10,960 nt of DNA from NCBI GenBank assembly GCA_028565635.1, contig JAOXYB010057856.1, positions 1-10,960 on the forward strand, in the 5' to 3' direction. Within the stretch, counting starts at the first letter, position 1, and every line of letters begins with the position of its first letter. Shown in pieces: positions 7,379 through 10,960 of the stretch. The translations under genes and the position numbers were made by a program. The stretch is from Phoronis ovalis (Eukaryota; Phoronida; Phoronidae). The notes under the pieces were generated by a model that worked only from the letters and a program-made list of their open reading frames with translations, did no database searches and was not told where the DNA came from.

Positions 7379-9292
7379 TCACAATACTGTGTCATTAAAT
7401 TTATAGTAAGCACACGATTCAAATTCATCATCTTCATCGAATACAACTGCAGTTTGTATATTTTCCCAGTAGTCCTCTGATTGTTGAAAAGATTCTGAAC
7501 CAAAAAAATTGTCTGCTTCTGAGTCAAAAATGATGTCTGGTTCAGGTGAGCCATGGGTGTCATCCGATGCAGGGGATCCACTGGTTGACATACCAATGCC
7601 ATCTGTTACAGAACTACAACATGGAATTAAATATTTCTTTGGTCCAAAATCCTTTCTCATTGGCACTTTAGGGCCATTGTCTTCCAAGTCGCTATCATTA
7701 TCTAGTACACCTACTGGATCAACATGGTCCCAATAAAGGTCATTAATATTATCCTCAAAAATAAGCTTCTTGCCATAAAACTTTTCATATGCTGGAGAGT
7801 TGCTGGCAGGAGTGTATTCATTATCTGTAACTGTAGCCAAGCTACTGGTTTCGATGTCATCACCAACATTTTCAGTAGGACTAAAATCGATGACATCACT
7901 ACTATTTTCTGTAGGACTCATATTGATGAGAGTGTCCTCATCATCATAATGATTGTCATCATTTATTGAACAACCGGTACCAAAATCATCAATCATGGGT
8001 CCTACAGTGGAAGTGTCATAAGGGTTGACTACCGGTACAAATGAGTAATTACCTTTATATGGATAGCCGTCATCATAGTCATGGTCATCATCATCATCAT
8101 CATCATCATCATTGTTTTCCTTGTCATCTCTATTATTCAAACAACAAGGGATGTCTGGCAAGTAACAGTCATTTGTGTCAAAAGTGCCATCATAAATACT
8201 GTCCATATTGGTTGGATATAGTGTTGTGTCACTGGGATTCTCATGGTCTTTCAAAAGCGTGTTGCCATCGTCATCATCAGATTTGTCAAAGTAGTACTTT
8301 GCATATGCTTCATCATCCTCATCATAATTAACTTGTAAGTGTATCTGTGCTGTTACAGGTACTTCATCAAAAAAACATTTTCCTTTCTTTTTGCTGTTGT
8401 TGGTGTAAGCATCCTCTTCCCACTGGGAGTCGTTCAACTCCTTCAATACAACTTTGTCCTCAATGTCCACTAATATAAAGACATCATCATCCAAAGCTTC
8501 TGGTAAAGTGAATGTTTTCACTACATCCCTTAAACTCGGCTCTGTCTCTACTGTAAAATAAGCTTGCTTGGGTGTAGTTATTAGTGTAGAATCACCTTCT
8601 CTACCAATTGTTACATCGATTTTCATGTTGAATGTGCCACCTATTACCACTGGTATGTTACCATTATTTTCACTCAGTTTGCGCATGAGTTTCATTAGGT
8701 CTTGAAGGGTCTGTTTGTCTCTCTGATCGCAATCTTTCTTTTCATTTCCTTTTAGCTCTTCATTACTTTTTGCTTTTATTTGCTTATGCATACTTTTATC
8801 CATTTGTTTATTGCTCCCTTTAGTCTTGCTTTTCTTGGACAAATCCAGATCATTGCTTTGGCTTTTGCTTTTACTTAATGCATACCAGGAAACAGCAATG
8901 AAATCAATAAATGGTACTTGCTTTGAGTGGATCCTTTGCAACTCCATCACAGAGTTTAAATACACCATGCTTGTTTTAATTTCACCCCTCTTATACAGTT
9001 TTTCATAAACTTGTTTTACATTCGTGGTGTATTCAACTATCTGCATTTTATTTTTATCAATTATGATGCAATGTGCAGCTTCATTACCTCTACCAATTAT
9101 TTCATATTTCTCAGGCAGTTCCTGTTTGTATTTCTTGAAATGTGTACAACCTTGCCCAAAAACAATCGTTGGTTTTTCTTTCTCAATTTTTCGTATGACG
9201 CTTGCTCTTCTGTCAGCACTTTCGCCATGTTTACCACTCATATTTACCACCATAATATGGTAAAACCCTGTATTAAGATATGTCTCTGCCAT
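7379..9292 (-). CDS. Uncharacterised protein: degenerate EEP (DNase I-like) domain plus acidic tail
   Basis: A single open frame of 637 codons from the ATG at 9292-9290 (AAAATGG, good context) to TGA. I recognise no named gene. Residues 10-47 (YHIMVVNMSGKHG...ADRRASVI..., PTIVFGQGC) look like the first strand and helix of an endonuclease/exonuclease/phosphatase fold. Residues 128-139 (FIDFIAVSWYAL) and 212-222 (NIPVVIGGTFN) match its core strands. Between them sits a Lys/Ser-rich insert (140-190). Residues 308-321 (FFDEVPVTAQIHLQ) sit where the last His motif belongs. The usual QE, GDFN and DHxP residues read QG, GTFN and DEVP, so I infer a non-catalytic fold. Residues 323-637 are an Asp/Glu/Ser/Asn-rich, probably disordered tail with a nine-Asp run (395-403) and a repeated SPTEN (459, 471). 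There is no signal peptide or membrane segment. It is antisense inside the presumed ZNF330 intron 3. The frame stays open upstream past a splice acceptor, so the true N-terminus may be longer. Confidence 0.78.
   Translation of the reverse strand: MAETYLNTGFYHIMVVNMSGKHGESADRRASVIRKIEKEKPTIVFGQGCTHFKKYKQELPEKYEIIGRGNEAAHCIIIDKNKMQIVEYTTNVKQVYEKLYKRGEIKTSMVYLNSVMELQRIHSKQVPFIDFIAVSWYALSKSKSQSNDLDLSKKSKTKGSNKQMDKSMHKQIKAKSNEELKGNEKKDCDQRDKQTLQDLMKLMRKLSENNGNIPVVIGGTFNMKIDVTIGREGDSTLITTPKQAYFTVETEPSLRDVVKTFTLPEALDDDVFILVDIEDKVVLKELNDSQWEEDAYTNNSKKKGKCFFDEVPVTAQIHLQVNYDEDDEAYAKYYFDKSDDDDGNTLLKDHENPSDTTLYPTNMDSIYDGTFDTNDCYLPDIPCCLNNRDDKENNDDDDDDDDDHDYDDGYPYKGNYSFVPVVNPYDTSTVGPMIDDFGTGCSINDDNHYDDEDTLINMSPTENSSDVIDFSPTENVGDDIETSSLATVTDNEYTPASNSPAYEKFYGKKLIFEDNINDLYWDHVDPVGVLDNDSDLEDNGPKVPMRKDFGPKKYLIPCCSSVTDGIGMSTSGSPASDDTHGSPEPDIIFDSEADNFFGSESFQQSEDYWENIQTAVVFDEDDEFESCAYYKFNDTVL
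8084..8110 (-). repeat. GAT trinucleotide run coding for nine Asp
   Basis: The plus strand shows uninterrupted TCA/ATC repeats equal to GAT codons on the minus strand, encoding residues 395-403 of the nested protein. It uses almost only GAT, so it is a microsatellite prone to length change. It lies inside a larger Asp-rich stretch (390-408). Confidence 0.85.
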
Positions 9293-9342
9293 TTTGGATA
9301 TGTCCTTCTGTGCCAACGAATTTAGAAATTTAAAGCAATCCC

Positions 9343-9358
9343 CTAGAAAATAAAATCA
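9343..9358 (-). other. Candidate splice acceptor upstream of the nested ORF
   Basis: On the minus strand TGATTTTATTTTCTAG ends with AG at 9344-9343, with a clean pyrimidine tract. From there the frame runs open (DCFKFLNSLAQKDISK) into the ATG at 9292, and the first in-frame stop upstream lies at about 9355-9357, beyond the acceptor. The exon would start with the last two bases (GG) of a split codon if coding. This suggests at least one upstream exon, either 5' UTR or coding. Confidence 0.5.
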
Positions 9359-10600
9359 TAAAATAAAAATTATTTTGAATGGTGACGATAGTGCATGAAA
9401 AGTGATAAATTCTTGAAGTAAATAACCAGAAATGATTACCTATGGTAATTTTCAAAATATATATTTTTTTTAATGAATGCCTTTGTTACAAATAAATGTG
9501 ACATAATAATGATTTTAATTTGGAAAAATGCAGTATTAAACCTAATTAAGTGGACTTCGTAAATTGAATTAATGCAGTAACATTCTGTTGTCTGTCCAAA
9601 GATTTGAAATTGTTAATCTAAAACTGTGGAAAAGTGACTTGCCTTGTGTAGTGAAATAATCGAATTAAGAATTAAAATGCAAAATAAAACTTCTGATAAT
9701 TCTGCATTTTCTATAGGACAACGTAATGTATCTGTCTTGTTTCTTACCTGCTATCAGTCAGTTCTATCCAATCTTTAACTGCTGGTGTGTTTGTGACAAC
9801 ATTTACAGAATGCTCATTTGTATAAACCAAACTTATCACTTGGATACACTGCTGCCAAGAGTTACCTTATTGCACATTCATTGTATGTGTCTTATACCAA
9901 TCTATTCAAAATTGGGCCACTTCATAAGACTAAAAAAAATGTAGTGCAGCTTATTCATGTATCAGTCAATAATATTGAAGTATAAATATTGAAGCATGGA
10001 TATATCAATCAGGTATTGACCCACTAGTTTCAGTATTTTTTTTATAATTAGACCTATAATGTCATCATTTTAACCACAGACATGTTGTTGCAGAAAAATT
10101 GCTGTTTTTTATATTTTAATGTAATCTATGTGTTTGAAAAATTCAGTTTTGGAAAATTTGAGATTGTTTGAATTTAATGTAATTTCCATGTAATATAAAA
10201 TCTGTTTTGTGGACTGAAAAAAAGAATGATAACCTTTGTTTCCTTCCTTAGCAGCCTTTGTTTTCAGTAATCAATAGATGATCATTACTTCATAATCCAT
10301 CAATAACGATCAAACGTAAATAGCTGTTTTAACAATTCTGACCATGCTGAAAATTAATTCTAGCACTTAGTTCCCAATTTTACCAAAGTCACTTGTTTAT
10401 AATAACTGACACTTGTTTATTGGTTATAATTTAAATTTGTGTACATGATATGACATCATTATCAGATGGGGTCCCAGAATCTTTGGCTAAAGTGTCCAAA
10501 AATTGTGTTCTAAAATGTTTTTGCTAATCAATTTTCTATAACTGAAGTTCACTAAATCACATTTTTTTTTCATAAAATATGAGCCCGTATAAGAAAAAAA
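9359..10600. other. Presumed ZNF330 intron 3, no gene seen
   Basis: AT-rich sequence without a recognisable exon on either strand. I looked on the plus strand for the next ZNF330 exon (Cys-Asp-Phe-Cys-Glu-Ala-Trp-type residues) and did not find it. The open frame at 9726-9944 has no domain-like features. The region probably also contains the 5' flank or first intron of the nested minus-strand gene. Confidence 0.5.
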
Positions 10601-10617
10601 CAGCCGTAGAAACTCAC

Positions 10618-10656
10618 GAGAACAACAAATTTCTCCACCAGATGGCGCATTCTTTC
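10618..10656 (-). other. Candidate small exon upstream of the nested gene
   Basis: On the minus strand an acceptor-like TTTTCAG (AG at 10658-10657) and a consensus donor GTGAGT (10617-10612) enclose 39 nt of higher GC than the surroundings. Joined to the acceptor at 9343, it would keep the frame open into the nested ORF in the phase that places C before GG, but that frame contains no ATG within the 39 nt. It could be a non-coding or internal exon. Support is weak. Confidence 0.2.
10635..10648 (+). promoter_or_regulatory. CTCF-like core motif
   Basis: CCACCAGATGGCGC matches the CTCF core consensus CCASYAGRKGGCR at every position. CTCF, the zinc-finger insulator protein, is conserved across bilaterian animals. 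A match this complete is unlikely by chance in such AT-rich DNA. The motif also falls inside the candidate exon noted on the other strand and beside a large inverted repeat, so it may belong to a repeat or exon instead. Confidence 0.4.
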
Positions 10657-10661
10657 CTGAA

Positions 10662-10798
10662 AATTATTAAATTAAACGAGATTATAATCGAAGTTTGATT
10701 ATAATTCTACGAATCATATATGATATGAGGGATTACATGAGAAACATTGGGCAATGGGTGGGCATGTAATCCCTCATATCATATTTAATTTAATAATT
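10662..10798. repeat. Compound inverted repeat with three perfect stems
   Basis: An outer 15-bp stem pairs 10662-10676 with 10784-10798. Inside it are a 9-bp hairpin, ATTATAATC (10681-10689) with GATTATAAT (10697-10705) and a 7-nt loop, and a perfect 22-bp hairpin, 10718-10739 with 10763-10784 and a 23-nt loop. The 22-bp arm includes GATATGAGGGATTACATG. The outer stem and the 22-bp arm share one base at 10784. The layout is a closed junction with two side hairpins, which single-stranded DNA or RNA could adopt. It could be a small foldback or MITE-type element. I do not recognise a family, and no target-site duplication is obvious. Confidence 0.85.
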
Positions 10799-10884
10799 CT
10801 ACTTCATCACACATGATATTTCGGGATCACATGAGATATTTAAAGCATTGACGTATTAAGGGCATACAATTTAGCCCAATCAAG

Positions 10885-10960
10885 AGGGGGGTAGGGGGTA
10901 CCCCCCAAGGTACAATGCTCCCACTTAAAAATGGCAAATGCTCCCTGCTCCCAGTTAAGA
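10885..10960. repeat. G/C-run palindrome and start of a possible third ~30-bp array
   Basis: A G-rich run leads into the palindrome GGGGGTACCCCC (10894-10905). After it, GCTCCCA recurs at 10917 and 10947 (30-bp step), each followed by a TTAA-containing A-rich stretch, with another ATGCTCCC at 10939. On the minus strand the order is array, then ACCTTGGGG, then GTACCCCCTACCCCC. This resembles the array-to-tail order of the two dispersed repeats (ACCTTGGG in copy 1, GTACCCCTCCCCC in copy 2). It is cut by the window edge. Confidence 0.4.

Noticed and set aside
8041-8331. Plus-strand frame with a His-rich run
   Set aside because: It is the antisense of the GAT/Asp run in the nested gene; other plus-strand frames at 7509-9325 are likewise shadows of that gene.
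9293-9316. Start of the nested ORF at the TTG codon at 9316
   Set aside because: Non-ATG starts are rare in animal genes and the ATG at 9292 has a good context; an upstream exon is a better explanation for the open frame.
10579-10698. 39-codon plus-strand frame beginning MSPYKKKTAV
   Set aside because: Short, overlaps the CTCF-like motif and runs into the palindrome; no recognisable domain or splice donor that would make it a first exon.

Overview
The window looks like nuclear DNA from an invertebrate animal, probably a lophotrochozoan and most plausibly a mollusc. It is strongly AT-rich, gene-poor and full of degenerate repeats. It carries spliced exons of two conserved animal genes with canonical GT/AG junctions, plus a tRNA-derived SINE and a decayed LINE reverse transcriptase. 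The animal assignment rests on the exons. The mollusc assignment is inference from the general style of the repeats and of the nested gene. There is no sign of bacterial or phage organisation.

Layout. Positions 1-3275 are the start of the large first intron of a GRAF/oligophrenin-type Rho GTPase-activating protein gene on the minus strand; its first coding exon is at 3276-3429. About 0.4 kb away, in head-to-head orientation, the plus-strand ZNF330 (NOA36) gene begins at 3826. Three of its coding exons are visible (3826-3945, 5689-5779, 6108-6187), and they splice in frame into the first ~97 residues of this nucleolar Cys-rich protein. The rest of ZNF330 is not found before the right edge, so everything after 6187 is presumably its long third coding intron.

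Inside that presumed intron, on the opposite strand, lies one long uninterrupted coding region (7379-9292, 637 codons from the first ATG). Its N-terminal half resembles an endonuclease/exonuclease/phosphatase (EEP, DNase I-like) fold in which the usual catalytic motifs appear to be lost. Its C-terminal half is a long acidic, probably disordered tail. A splice acceptor just upstream suggests one or more further 5' exons.

The most interesting non-coding structure is a repeat family present twice in inverted orientation, once in each first intron (about 625-1050 and 3980-4460). Each copy has a similar head, a degenerate array of 30-33 bp units built on a TTTACCAYRGGG-like core, and a similar tail. 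A third, truncated array may begin at the right edge. Other repeats are a SINE-like tRNA head flanked by 24-bp direct repeats, a LINE relic, and a compound inverted repeat (three perfect stems of 15, 9 and 22 bp) beside a CTCF-like motif near 10.65 kb.

The two conserved genes probably share a divergent promoter. Nothing in the sequence shows a functional link between them and the nested gene.
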